From NCBI GenBank assembly GCA_947034885.2, contig OX344749.2:2929501-2993500 (forward strand): a stretch of 64,000 nt of DNA, given 5' to 3'. The notes beneath the pieces were generated by a model, which was given only the letters and a program-made list of their open reading frames with translations, was not told where the DNA came from and made no database searches. How positions within the stretch are numbered: position 1 is the first letter of the stretch; each line of letters starts with the position of its first letter. Position numbers and translations under genes: made by a program. Positions 20,677-34,100 of this stretch are shown here, one piece after another. The DNA comes from Thuidium tamariscinum. Its lineage: Eukaryota > Streptophyta > Bryopsida > Hypnales > Thuidiaceae.

Positions 20677-21951
20677 CAACTACTGTTTAGTTCTTCTTGT
20701 GGCCTCTTGAAGTCTTCCAAATGCCAAAAAATAGCGTTGGCATCACTTAGGGATTAAGAGCGCCTTTAATCTCTACGGCCTCCCAATTGCACAGATATTG
20801 ATTCTTTAGACAATGTCTGTTGGGCCTGCCTTATGCTGATGAGGTGTACGTTGACTTGGGCAACCTTGAAAAAGTTGTTAGAGTATCTCTACCCCAAAGC
20901 GCTAAATTTGGTGCACTAGAACATTTCATAACTCTTGTTCATCACATATGACCCTTAAATAGTTAAGTAACCACTCATCAAATAGAATAAAAGATAAATT
21001 AACTAAAAATCTAGGTAGAATAGTGATTTCAAAGGTCCTTCTTTGGCATGCTAAGATTGAGTTTTTAATTACACACTAAGAGAAGTTAAGAATATTTTTT
21101 TGTCTCCATCTAAAGAATGTTAGACGTTATTGAACAAAGGTGGGGATCGTCTTAGTCTTATCTATTGATGAGAGGTAAGACCTATGTGCAAAATCAGTGA
21201 ATTCCGTTGGCAATCATAGTGTGCTAATATGCCATGAGGCTTGGGGTTTGATCTCAAGCAATTTAAGACTTTCATATGGGAATTTTTCTAAAGCCTTTTG
21301 TATTGAAGTTAAGTCTTTTTTTACATTTTGGAGGGAAGGAGACCATGACCAAAGAAATATAAGCTTAGAGGAGATGGCTACTTGCCCCCCTATTTGTAAA
21401 ACTATGTATTGTATCACTTAGAATTGGACTTAGAACATGTTTCAAACTTTGGAAAATTATCTACAAGTATGCAATGATCACAAAGTCGTACAAATAGTCA
21501 CATCACAAAATAGGGTATTTTTCCTTTGAGCATGACCAAGGTCATCGCAAGAAACACTTGTTCCATTTTTTATCCCCTTCACCTTGGACACGTGGTTTTT
21601 TACTCTTAATTTTTACATTGTTTGTCCATTCTACACAAAACTTGAAATGAAGGAACATATAATAGTTTTAGACATTAATATGTAATTAAAAAAAAATTTA
21701 ACAACACTCGATTGAATTAATGTCTATTTTGGCAATTTTGTAGGTTTTTAGTTCTATTTGTGACCCAAAAATTTGAAGCTCAAATTTGGCATACAAGGAC
21801 TTCTACTAAATTTATACAAGCCTACAAAGAGATTTAAGAAAATAATAAATTGTCCAACTTCCACATGTACTCAAATTGCACTACCTTTGTACAAGTGTAG
21901 AGATCACAATTTACTTTCAAAAAGGATGAAAATGGTTGATGAACATCTTTA
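20677..21951. other. Intergenic with a relic transposon end
   Basis: No gene is seen. At 21540-21563, GGTCATCGCAAGAAACACTT closely matches the terminal inverted repeat of the element at 25452-26175. I find no matching second end, so this is probably a decayed or truncated copy. Confidence 0.5.
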
Positions 21952-22274
21952 CATAAGAGGATTTTTCAGGGCTTCAGGAGACCGTTTCAGCCCTGTTCCC
22001 CTGTCTGCGAACGCGTCAAATAAAATAATAATTAAAAAATAATTAAAAATTAAAAAATTAAAAAAATAATTTTTTTATATTAAAATATTATTAAAAAAAT
22101 TTAAAAATAAAAAAATTTATTTTTTTCAAAAAATAATATTAAAATATTAATTAAATATGATTATCTGATGTGGCAGTCTCTTGGCCACATCAAATCGCCT
22201 CAGTGGCAGTGTTCAGAGAGTTCCCATGGCCTGAGAACTCACGATCTTCCAGAGTAGCTAAAAATCCTCTTATG
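21952..22274. mobile_element. MITE, 323 bp, 15-bp terminal inverted repeats
   Basis: The left end is CATAAGAGGATTTTT and the right end is its exact complement. The interior is GC-rich near both ends and extremely AT-rich in the middle (22020-22150). It contains a 9-bp hairpin, TGATGTGGC / GCCACATCA (22159-22185). There is no coding capacity. A target-site duplication is not obvious, so the superfamily is undetermined. Confidence 0.8.
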
Positions 22275-24719
22275 AGTTAGAAAATTTTTTTTAAATTAAA
22301 AAAAATAAAAAAATAATTTACTATTTTAAGAAAATCAAATAAAAGAGTGTTTATTTTCATTGTATTTTTCATTGTGTTTTTTTTAGTATAACTTATAGAA
22401 TTAAATTTTCTTAGATTTGAATTTTGAGAGATACAATATTCTCATTACTCTTCAAATTATCCATATTTTATTTTATTTAAAAAATTTATTCCAAAAGCCA
22501 CAATCCAACTCATTGAAATAGGCCATTTGAGCCAAAAATAGTAAATGATTCTTACAATGACCACTAGTGCAACTTGCTAGATCAACCACAAGGAACCAGA
22601 TTTTTTGGTAGTTGCATTGACACACATCAAAGATTTGATGCATGCCAAACTTAGTTGGTAAATCCTCTTAGTCCCTCAAAACATTCTCGTTGCATTAATT
22701 TTGTGATGGTGCCACTTAATCCTATTTAGTTAAGCAATAACTTTTAACTATGCATGAAGATCAAGTTTGATAAGTATGAATTGACACTTAATCCTATAGA
22801 GTCAAAAAATAACCCTTGACTATGTATAGGGCTCAAGTTTGGTGATTATGAATGGACGCAAGAATTTTGAAGGATCTTTAATTATTGAAAAAATAGCCGT
22901 ATAAATTTTTTTGTTAATATAGTGGTATTCTTTACACCTTTTTTTCATTCTTTTCTTTTTTTGAGTTGTAAAGTCTAGGATTGGAATATATTTTAGAACA
23001 TACAATATTTACATAGAAGGGGCAAGATATGGCGAATTTCATTAAAATGGAGAAATTCCATTACTTTGACACCTTTCACAATTCGTACCGCATAATTTAA
23101 AATCTAAATCTGTCATAGATTTTTGAAGTCTACATGCATCGTAGATGTTTGAAATTTATATTTGTCCAAGATGTTTTAGACCACATAGTTTGAAATCTAA
23201 ATTTGTCATGGATTTTTGAAATCTAAATGATTCCTAAATGTTTGAAAATCTATATATTAGTCGTAGATGCCAATTTTCATTTTAGGTGGCACGGTCTAAA
23301 AAATGACATATGAAATATTACCCTTTTAATATAACTTGTTGTGTTTGTGAATTTTTATCTATTTAAAAAAAATGTTTATTATTGATGTAAACACATCAAA
23401 TTTGTCAAGTGGCAATGTAGATGCTCTTGGGATGCCCCCTTTACACTACGACCATTACACCAGAACAAGTAGACAAGGCAAAAGTCACTTCCAAAAGTTG
23501 TTTGTCACAGGACACAAGACATAACCTGAAACGCAGGAGCGATATGGTGGTGGTATTTATACAGCCGGGTTGACTACAACTGGCGCCGGTAGAATGTGAG
23601 ATGGTTGGTCATCAAGAATCCCCGCAACAAGTAAATGCTTCGCTCGTGATGCTCTGATACTCCTGACTCTTATCAACTAACTGGGCCCAGGAAATGATTT
23701 TAAAAACAAACAAAATGTGAGGAGCCCACCACGTTTTTGACATTTGCATGCCTGTGTCTTCCGAGGAAGACCAGCGGCTGGCCTGATTCCATCCCAAGCA
23801 GGGCTGCTTTGTAGATTTGGGATGGCGATGCGTTCGAAACACAATGATGAATTCGACCTGATGCTATTTTTGAGCTAGAGTACAGGATCGGACTGGATTG
23901 GGTGATGGGTACAATTACAATTACAGACAACAACAGATAAAGTACAAGGAATTAATCCAAGCAAAGCTTCACACATTCAAGAGCGCTAGCGACTTCTACC
24001 TCCCCCAGTCTGTTCTAAGGAATGAATCTTCTACTGCACCTGAAGTTTTGAAACTAAGATCAACTTTGTGCTCGCAGACTTATCAAGTGGTTGAGTGAAG
24101 AGGGGCCGACGAGTACCCACATTCCCAATTCAGAGGGAAGTGGTCCATCCATAACATCACCACATATGAATAAGTTCTCCCCACTACGAAATGGCAACTC
24201 GCTTGATGTCTTGATGCTAGAATTTCGATATGCAAATCCTAATGCTTCAAACCCCAGAGCTACCTCGGTGTCGGGAAGCTTGTAGGTCCATACGACCTGC
24301 ATTAGAGAAAATATGAACTCTTTACAAGGCTGTCAAGGTTTGACATGCTAGTCTATTACTGGAGCTTTAGTGAGCTAAAAAAACATGAAATTGATGACAA
24401 AGATGAGTTTCAACTTTTGTGCACATACTGGGAGCTGTATCTTGTTAGTTTCTCTCCTTTTTTAATTCTAGATCTGTCAGAAGAATTATTCCGAAGCTTC
24501 TTTGATATAGTTTCTTATCATTCGCAATTAGTTTTGTCACAAAGAGATGATAGGCTCAGACCGCTTTTACGGTCCACCTGAAAGATGCAACTTGAATATT
24601 TTTGTCATTTTCTCTGCGATTAAATGCTTTGACAATTGCGAAACTGAAATGAGTGACAATAGGGGAAAAAAACCTGTCAAGCAAAGATAAATGTTATCAA
24701 AGGGTCCCTTTGGCACTTC
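22275..24719. other. Receptor-kinase downstream region
   Basis: AT-rich to 23400, with a weak repeat of the type AAATCTAAATTTGTCATAGATTTTTGAA at 23095-23275. From 23440 to 24300 base composition becomes balanced and short ORFs appear on both strands without domains. Part may be the 3' UTR of the receptor kinase. I see no separate gene. Confidence 0.4.
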
Positions 24720-27700
24720 TTAGCGGCCTTGTAGAGAATCCATACTTTCTCTAATGGCAGAGTAGTTTGAAAATCCCGATAGCTGTGGAGAATGCGAAGT
24801 AGGTGACTTAGTTGATTGCACCTTAGTTGCAGCTTCCATTGTCAAAGCCCATTGTAGATCTTGCACCACTTCTGTCATTGTAGGTCTATGCATCCCTTTG
24901 GGCTCCACACTTTGCATGGCAATATCAGCAACTTTCCATATGGCTTCCATATTGGGATGTGAGGCTATCACCACAGGGTCTAGTATTGAGGTGATGTCGT
25001 TATTATGAAGACTGTCTCGAACCTGAAGAATCCAAATGAATTTGAAAAGTAATAAGGTTGAAAGAGCCACTTTGGGACTTCAAGGCAAATTTAGATCTAA
25101 ATTGATTCATGATGAGTTTGTATTTCTTTAAAGTGGATCCCTTGATATAATTATTTGCATAGTTACCTCTTTGCATTCATTGAAAGCTTAAGATGAGGTT
25201 TCAAATGATAGTGTATACGAGGGAATATGTAGGGAACTCACCCAGTTGGTAAGATTTGGACTCCTTTCGCTTGGACCCAAATGATCAATGGGTAGACATC
25301 CTGTGAGCAATTCCAAAAGAACAATTCCAAAACTATATACATCACTCTTGGAGGATATATAATGAGTTGAATGGTACCTATAAACAAAACAACAACATGA
25401 TGGTGTAAGTACATGACAATAATGAAGACTCAAAACAAGCCATACTTTTTTGGGTCATTGCAAGAAACACTTGTCCTATTTGTTGCATTTTGCAACAATA
25501 CTCATGATTTTTTCAGTAGTACTATAAAATTAGAAAACTAATTTTTAAAAAAATTAAAAAATAAGAATAATGTATATACCTCTAAAATGAAGGTTTTCAT
25601 TGAAGGAAATTGACAGAAAAATTCTCTAAGTAGGAGAACTTGAAAAGTGCCAAATCTCAAGAAAATAGGTACTTTGATTCAAAAATTAGGGAAAAATAGT
25701 AAAAATAAGTATTTTCAAAAAATAAAAAGCGACTATTTGCAACAAATTTATGGAGATGGTCATTCACAAAAAAAACCACCAAAATAAAATTTTATATGTT
25801 TCAAAATACAAGCAGAAGGGAGCTCACTTTGTAGACCTCCACACCTCACAAAATTAACTTTTTTTTAAAATACTTCTTTGGAGAGCTAGAAATCTACTAG
25901 AAGACCATCTCATCCAAATTTCATCTTAAAATCATTAAAAAAAGGTATAGCTCAGGTACTAAAACCCCCTAAACTGCCAAGTGTGACTTCCAATTGAGGT
26001 CTATTTTTGGATAGTAAACTATTTTTGAAAATTATGAAAAAATCAAGGAAGGTGTATAATAGTTATGAGTACCTTCGCTATAAATCTTGAGTCATAACAC
26101 AAAAGTTATGTCCAAAAAACTGATTAGCATGCAACGTGTGACACAAAATAGTACAAGTGTTTCTTGCAATGACCCTTTTAATAAGGCAAACTACAAATCA
26201 TCTAATCATAAATATAGTGAGAGTCAATTATAATAGAAAGCATTTTATGGTTAGATACTTTGGCCTAGCTTGAAGATATACCTCTACCCAATTGACTAGA
26301 AATTTGTAATAAGAATTCTCAAGCAATAAAGAATAATTACTTAGAAAATCAAATGTATTAAACATGAGATCACTTCATTAAAAATGCACTCTACCATAGC
26401 TATGTAGTGCAAATCCCTTGCTATAAAAACAACATTTAGATGTTCAACAATTCAACCACCTCAAAGTTAACAAAACATTGCCATAATTTTCTTGATAAAA
26501 ACGTTTTTCAAACATATTCAAATGGGAGATTGCAATGGAGAAAATATAGAGAAAAATAAGGTTGCAAAAAACAAGTTTGTGGGTTTCCAGATCGCTTACT
26601 CTGGATCGAGGTAGCCTGCAGTGCCCATGACGTTATTAGTCATTACTCTTGTGCCATCAGCTTCACCCATGAGCTTCGTTAGTCCAAAATCCGCCACTTT
26701 AGCCTCGAATTGGGGAGTGAGCAGAATGTTGCTGCTCTTCACGTCTCGGTGGATGAAACTCGGCCTGCACGCCGTGTGCAAATACTCCAAACCTGCAAGT
26801 GCACCAGACATCAATCAAAAATCTCGTCAAGCAAATCGCTCCAGGCGGAGTCATGGAGGAACAAGTCATTCACAAACTAAAGCGGCTGAGTCAGAGTAGA
26901 TTAGCTTTGAACTTCGTTAAATTGACATTTTGACATAATTAGCTTGCTCTGCACATGGATAAGCAAATTAATTTGAATTTTGATTAAATGTTACGCAACA
27001 GCTAAATGACGACAAACAACCCTTCTAAATGCTGGAAGGTGTACCTTGTGCTGCATTGACGGCAATGCTTAGGCGCGTCCTCCAATTTAGAGTGCCAACA
27101 CTCTCTGAACTGCCTGCATTATCACAATACCCATTTCTTAGGACCTGTGTCAGTTACCTAGAAAGTTTAAGCCCTTTTAGAGTGGGCTTTGCAGCTTAAA
27201 GCCCTCCAGCTATACCATACTCCTATATCAGATTCAACAATTGTTTCAAAAACATATAAATTAATCTTGGAAAGCAGATCGTTTCAATTGATATTCAGTT
27301 TAATTGGACTGCCTGCACTGATATTCGTGTTTGGATGTAGGTGTTTGAGTTTCTTGAACTGCGTACATGCCGCAGATTTTCATTTCTTATTTGTGATTCA
27401 GATCCAAATATGGGTATCAATGTCAATTGAATTTGTAAGCAGATCGATTGAATGTTCAAAGACAGAGTCCCAGAGCAGAAGAAAAATTTAAGAAAAATTC
27501 AAGTTCTCACCATGTAGTTGATCAAATAAGGAGCCGCTGTGCATGTATTCGTAGACAAGGCTTTGCTTCTGTTCCTGGCAGTAGCCCACCAAGGCCACCA
27601 GGTTCTTGTGGTGCACTCGAGATAAAACATCAACCTGGAGGAAGCATCCAACGCCCAACGCCCAACTTCAAAACCATTTCATTAGACAATCCCAAGTACT

Positions 27701-28128
27701 GCACAAATTTACGGTAAGGACTCAATCTAATAAACAGACATCATGGCTCAAGAGAGGGCAAAAACATTATATAGGACACAAAAACTTCCTTTCAAATACA
27801 GCTCGTATTTTACGAAGGATCACAACTTTTTGTTCATTTACGTGCACATGCACCCTAATGGAAGGCATGTGGAGAGAAAACCTAAAATATTGAAACTAAA
27901 TTCTAAAAGTTTCAACACTTGGAGGGCCACAAACCTCATTGAAAAACGCCCTTTCTTCATGCTTTGAATTTCCATCAGCAACTTTGACTGCCACTTCTTG
28001 CCCATCAGGAAGCTTTCCATAATATACGGGACCGAATCCTCCTTTCCCAAGTTCCCTCTTGAATTGAGCAGTTGCAGCAGTGACTTCCGCAAATGTGTAA
28101 GCTTTCGCACCACCAGGAGTGGCAATTC
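24720..28128 (-). CDS. Receptor kinase exons 10-15: kinase domain
   Basis: Exons 28128-27935, 27634-27511, 27113-27045, 26792-26600, 25377-25242 and 25022-24720 encode residues of about 596-934. They contain the Gly-rich loop GKGGFGPVY (about 623-631), VAVKVAD with the ATP-binding Lys (about 644), the alpha-C region ERAFFNE, and [29 protein letters not shown] contains the catalytic HRD (about 739-741). DFGLTK follows (about 759-764), then [26 protein letters not shown] and HRPTMTEVV. The Arg before the catalytic Asp makes it an RD kinase, usually regulated by activation-loop phosphorylation. The C-terminal tail is Ser/Thr-rich and ends in GR. The phases (2,0,1,1,2,1) are all compatible. The intron between the two exons 26600 and 25377 carries a MITE. 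Confidence 0.92.
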
Positions 28129-31100
28129 CTGTTGATGCATAATAGAAGATGATCCGCATCAGTTCTTGCAAATTAAGTTATGTTCTAAGTAGATGAATCT
28201 CGGCTGTTGTGGGTTAGAAATCAACTGAGGATCTACAAATGAAATAAGAAAACTACATTTCAATTGAGTTTGGAGAATCGTTGTGGAAATCCAGACGTAC
28301 TTGTGGGCGCCCTGTGCACCTCGTCAGAAAGTTTGCGCTTGCGTTTCCATCGACGGCAGACCAAGATTACTATCACAGTGAAGAGTGAGAGTCCCACAGC
28401 ACCCCCAGCAGCAGCACCGGCAATGATTCCAACGTTTGATTTGCCACAATTACCACACTTTGAAGTTGCAGGTCCAGGGGTAGGTTGGGCCGCTAAGAAA
28501 GGGTTGCCATCATAACTGAACAAAAAGCAATTTATGGAGCAATTTCAGTATTTGCAATGCAAAATAATTTGAATTGGCTGTAAATATCACAATTGTGAGG
28601 TTGAGGATCCCTATGGAACTTGTAGTAGGGACTGATTTAACAATTTCTATTGACAAACCGCTGAGTTCCCTAATGTAAAGTTTTTATAAATGGTAGCCTC
28701 AAATTAATCTGTCAGGTATATTCACACAACATCCAACTTGCGTCAAGAGTGCAAAATGTTCAACTATTAGCTCCATGTATATACTAAACTGCAATTTACG
28801 ATGTTGCAGCCCTGTACTATTATACTACAGGATTTCGTTGAGCTGTAACTGTGCTGCTAATACGTACAGAAACTGTGCTAAGAGCTTTGAAAAAATGGGA
28901 CCAGTTTTCATTTTTTTTCATTTTTAATGCGTTAAAAACTTAGAAGAAAACCTTTCAATGTGCCAGTAAGAGGAACATGGTCATTTAAAATAAATAAAAA
29001 ATTCAAGATCCTCCAACCTGGAAAGCAGCAAACAAGAGAGTACTATAGTGTGATCATTAAAATATGCAAGTTACATGGAACAAGACTTTCGGTAGAATTG
29101 AACTGGTTTGGGAACTATTGGAATACATCACAGAGAAAAACTTCTCCATGATTTACAAAGTCTCCCACTGAACACTAGAATCATTTGACAGCCTCCCAAT
29201 GATAGACAGTGTCGTCTCATTGTATCAAAGTGTGAGGGCTTTGTCGAATGCAACGAGCATAGGGATACCTCTCAATGAATCAATGGAAAAAAAATTCTCT
29301 CACAATGCTATCGTGAAATAGTCTCAATTCATTCAAGATACAACAGTTAATACGAAGTTAGTGACACGAGAGAACTTACGTGAACCGTATCCGAGAGTTA
29401 GCCGAAAGAAGACCCTCTGGAATTGGACCACTGAAGTTATTGTTCTGGACAGCCCTGCAACAATTTTACGCTAATCTTCAGTTTCAACCGCAGATGTGGA
29501 ACTTCGAGAACAAAACTTGAAAGCAAGAAAATACGAGATCAAGCACATACTGCTCTAATTCATCCACCGGTCGATGGAAGGTTACAAAACGTACAACACC
29601 CTCAGAGCTGTCATAGTTGTCAACCACTCCGGTAGGGGGCCACTGAGACTGTTGTTAGACAAGTCCCTGAGAAACATCCAAAAGCAACGTTCATGAATTA
29701 ATCCATATGCAGCAGACTCCTTGCATTCCTAAAGTTGAGAAATACCGTAACTCAGAAGATTTAAATTATGTCTGGGCTCGACGCAGGAAGATTATTGCGC
29801 ATTCCCCGTGTGTTCAATTTGGCATTCGATTTCACAGGGGAATTGCATCATTTCCTTGAACCTCAAGGGAGGGTATTGAGACCATAGGGATTCATGCATT
29901 CCCGCTAATCTTGATCATTCGGGATTCTGTTCATTCCGTTGTTATCATACAGAACACTATAATTTGTATAAATTTCTCGGTCTCACTTGCCCACCTCGCA
30001 CAATGTTCACTCGAACTCCTGGTGCAAACTTGCTAAACTGCGTGTGAGATCATTCATTCATGGAATTGATTCATTATCCAAAAATATACGCTCCGTTCAG
30101 ATAGGTAAACTTCCGGGTTTGGGTTCAAACAAATGATATAATGCCTTTCAGCTCTCCTTACATTCTAGCTCATTAAAAGACAATTATGTCGTATTCGAGG
30201 TCGTATTTCTTCAAATGGCAAGTTTCAGAGATATCGTTTTAGTCTCAGCTGACCGACTGAAACCTAAAATCTATTCCAGACCTAATTTTTAGAGCCTCGA
30301 CTGCTTGAAAAGTGCCAGCTTCAGGGCTCCAGACACTTTCATCAACCGCAAAATTTGGATCTCTGAAACACGCAGCTTTTACAAATGAGACTATCGTTGA
30401 TCTTTTTTAACAAACTGTAATTGCAGTCCAAATTGTTGGGACGACTCACAAGCTGCTGAGGTCCCAGAGGTTGGCAAAACTGGCTTGAAGTATACCCACC
30501 AGCTGATATCCAGAAAGATTCCTGCACACACTCAACCGGACCACCAAAAATTTGCCAGAGTTCACTATTAGCAACAATGCACAAACAAGAAACCCTCCAG
30601 GAAGAAATTTCTCAACGCACTGTTGATGCAAAACCAGCGTTTTTGACCTCCTTGAATGATTACCCGTTTTCCTCTCTACTGCTGTTTTCAAGTGACGAAT
30701 TTCATCTCAGCAAAGTACCCCATCAAATGAGGAAATTTGTACTTACAAGGCAGTGATCACAGGCGCTGGCGCATTTGAAGCGGGATCAGCGATGCTGCAA
30801 GTAATCCAGGCATGAGGGAAGGGAAGACATGGATCGCCAGTCCATTCCGTCAGATTGTAGCTTCTCTTGATGTCTTCAACAGCCAGTGCTGCACATCACC
30901 AGTTCCATTGAATTTCTATCAGCGTCCTAAACTTCGAACCTGGAGATCTGAATTTCGGCGATGCCGCTTGCATGCGTCTCATTTGGTACTAACACCGCGT
31001 CAGAATTCACCTCGAGGTAGAAAAGCAGTAGTACATGCTAAACCCCTACTGAATTATCATGTTGTTGGAAAATCACAACTTACAGCTTGAAAGCAAATTA

Positions 31101-34100
31101 AGGACTCACGAAGTTTGACCCTTCCAGTCAATTGATACACCATCCCAAAGTTTTGGATTGCTTTCCATAGTGGAGATCCCAGTCCAACACCGGAGCGACC
31201 GCGTGCTGGAAGACCAGCTTCATGCCAATGACCGTTATTGCACCCGTCGTGGACTGGTATGTGACGTATCTCCGTACTTTTCAGGCACATGAATCCGGTG
31301 TGAGGCTGGCATGTTCTCATGACCTTGCTTTTCGCTTGATTTCTATCCAACACCGGTTTGCTCTAGTGCTATATATTTGGAAGGACGTTATTAATTAAAA
31401 TTGCATGATGCATAAGTACTTCAAAAATCTGAAACCTAAGAAAAGCCAGAGTCACATAATGACATGACTCAAGAATATACTGTAAGCTCCTCACCATCTT
31501 GATCAGCAGTCATCCATATTCTCGCCTCGGATCTTGCAAAAATCTCCATACAATTCAGGATCGGCCCCGCCTTGGCCGAAGGGAGTGGAGTCAAAAGCAC
31601 AGTAGAATTTCTCCCCAAACTCACTCCGTCCGACCAGAAGTCCCAGCCGGACCAATCCAGGAACTTGGACATGGCAACAGTCGCGACACCCGCATCTTCG
31701 AGATCCGGAGCGACGGTGAAGTTTCGCAGGGGAAGCCCGGACGCCGAGTTGTTCAGCTCCGCAAAGTAGAAGGCCATGTAAACGGAAGTACTGTCGACTG
31801 CTGAAGAGCCTTCCGGCAACAGAAGGGACTCCAGAGTCCGAAGGCCCAAGCTCGCGACGGCCGATTGCATCACCGCCCAGGGGGGATTCCTCGAGCCAAC
31901 CCAATCCGGAAAGGGAGTCGTCGTGGATAGAAACTGGTAAGAGCCTGCGGCTGTGGGGCTCAAGTAATAGTCGGTTGAAGGGAACCAGAGGCGGTCGTAG
32001 TAATCAGCAGGGGCTCTGCACAATCCGTAAAATGCACTGGAAGGTTTTATTACCTCGCAACTCCGGACATGTTACAACTATTGGAATGGAGGTCGACCTG
32101 GAGAGACTAATTGTTGATTAAAGCAGTGCTAGCTAGTGAATTTTAATTGCTTCAGAAAGGTGAGACAGCGGACAAAAGAATCGTATAATTTTGTTCATCA
32201 GTATGGCAGATTCAGTGCTCCAGTTTCATTCACCCGATTGAAGGCATTTGTGAGTCCCACGCTTGTCTCACTTTCAAAGCCTTGGGCACACTTTTGGAGC
32301 TCTAAATCACGCATAATTAATTCATATGACTGCAACCAGAAAACCTTCTCCAAATTCATGGAGAGCAAAATGAGATTTTCTTATGAAAGCCTTGTTGTCG
32401 TATTCGTTGAAATATGGCAGTGGGTTTTACTCCGGATGCTGAAATTGAAACAAGAAGGGCGTAGCACTAGGACTTTCACTTAACGCGGGCACCGAGAGCA
32501 CTGAAACTAGCTTGGGCCGACTGGTGTGACCCGCAGTTGCAGATAGGGCGACTGAAATCCGACATTTCATCGAACACAGATTCTAAGCAGAACCACATAT
32601 CATGTGTCACTAACCGCGCGCCTTCTAAGCACAAGCTTGATTGCTGCAACTGGCGTTTCAATATGTTTGCAAAATTGGCAAGTGGCGTTCATACCGAATG
32701 AGGGCCGTGCCGCCGAAATTCAAGCGATTCCGAGTCTTCATGATAATCTTTTCCTGCAGAAATGTGGCGAATTGGTCGATATATCCAGTAGCCAGCACAC
32801 TGGCCTCTTTCAAAGAGATTCCGGAGATGAAAGGCGTAGCTGCCGGAGACGTCCGAATGAGACACACGTAAGTGACATTCCCCAGCGGCATGTAATAATA
32901 CTCCTGGTGCGAGACCCCAGTGGCATCGAAGCTAATGTTGGAGATGATATTGGCATCGATGGCCACCTGAAAGTTCGGGGGCAGGTTGGCGTTTGGAGGC
33001 TTTATGCTGGGGGTAAAGTGGGGGGTAATGCCACCCCGGCACAGGCGCGCGACGCAGGTGTGGGCGGGAGCTCAATATAGTTGTCCCTTCACAGCGGGTC
33101 GGCCCATCGCTCGTCGGCATTGCCTCGTTGGAAAACACCGTGGAATTTTTTATTTGCTATCAAATGATAAAATGTTGAGCTTCGTAAGTCCTTTCATGTT
33201 TAATCCTTTAAGTTCCTTCACTATGTTTTCACCAAAAACGTTCCAAAACTGCCATTTCTAATACAAGTATGACAGGAGTTGGAAAAGTAATTCCACTTCT
33301 GTACAAATGGAATCATCAAATTCATAATTAATATTAATTAATTGAAATTTAAAGACATTCTTTTAAATTCGATTTAGAAAACCTAATTAAAATCATTTGA
33401 TTAATTTTTTGGAGGGTAAATTCACTTTTGTAGAGTTGGATTCATCACATTTTTATTAAAGTTAATTAAATAGAATCTGAAGGCATTCTTTTAAATTCGA
33501 TTTAAAAACTCTAATTAAAATTATTTGATTAAGTTTTTTTTGGGGGAAATTCACTTTTGTAGAGTTGGAGTCATCATATTTTTATTAATGTTAATTACAT
33601 AAAATTTGAAGGCATTCTTTTAAATTTGATTTCAAAACTCTAATTAAAATTATTTGCTTAAGTTTTTTGGGGGTAAATTCACTTTTGTAGAGTTGGATTC
33701 ATCACATTTTTATTAATGTTAATTAAATAGAATTTGAAGGAATTCTTTTAAATTCGATTTAAAAAATCTAATTAAAATCATTTGATTAATTTTTTGGAGG
33801 GTAAATTCACTTTTGTAGAGTTGGATTCATCATATTTTTATAAATGTTAATTAAATAGAATTTGAAGGCATTCTTTTAAATTCGATTTGAAAACCGTAAT
33901 TAAAATTATTTGATTAAGTTTTTGGAGGGTATATTCACTTTTGTAGAGTTGGATTCATCATATTTTTATTAATGTCAATTACATAAAATTTGAAGGCATT
34001 CTTTTAAATTTGATTAAAATATGCTAATTAAAATTATTTGATTAATTGTTTTTGGGATAATTTCACCTCTGTACAGTTGAATCCATCATATTTTTATTAG

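Noticed and set aside
31057..31353. Minus-strand 98-codon ORF between receptor exons
   Set aside because: It lies in the intron between exons 4 and 5, has no domain, and is crossed by the well-supported splice pattern.
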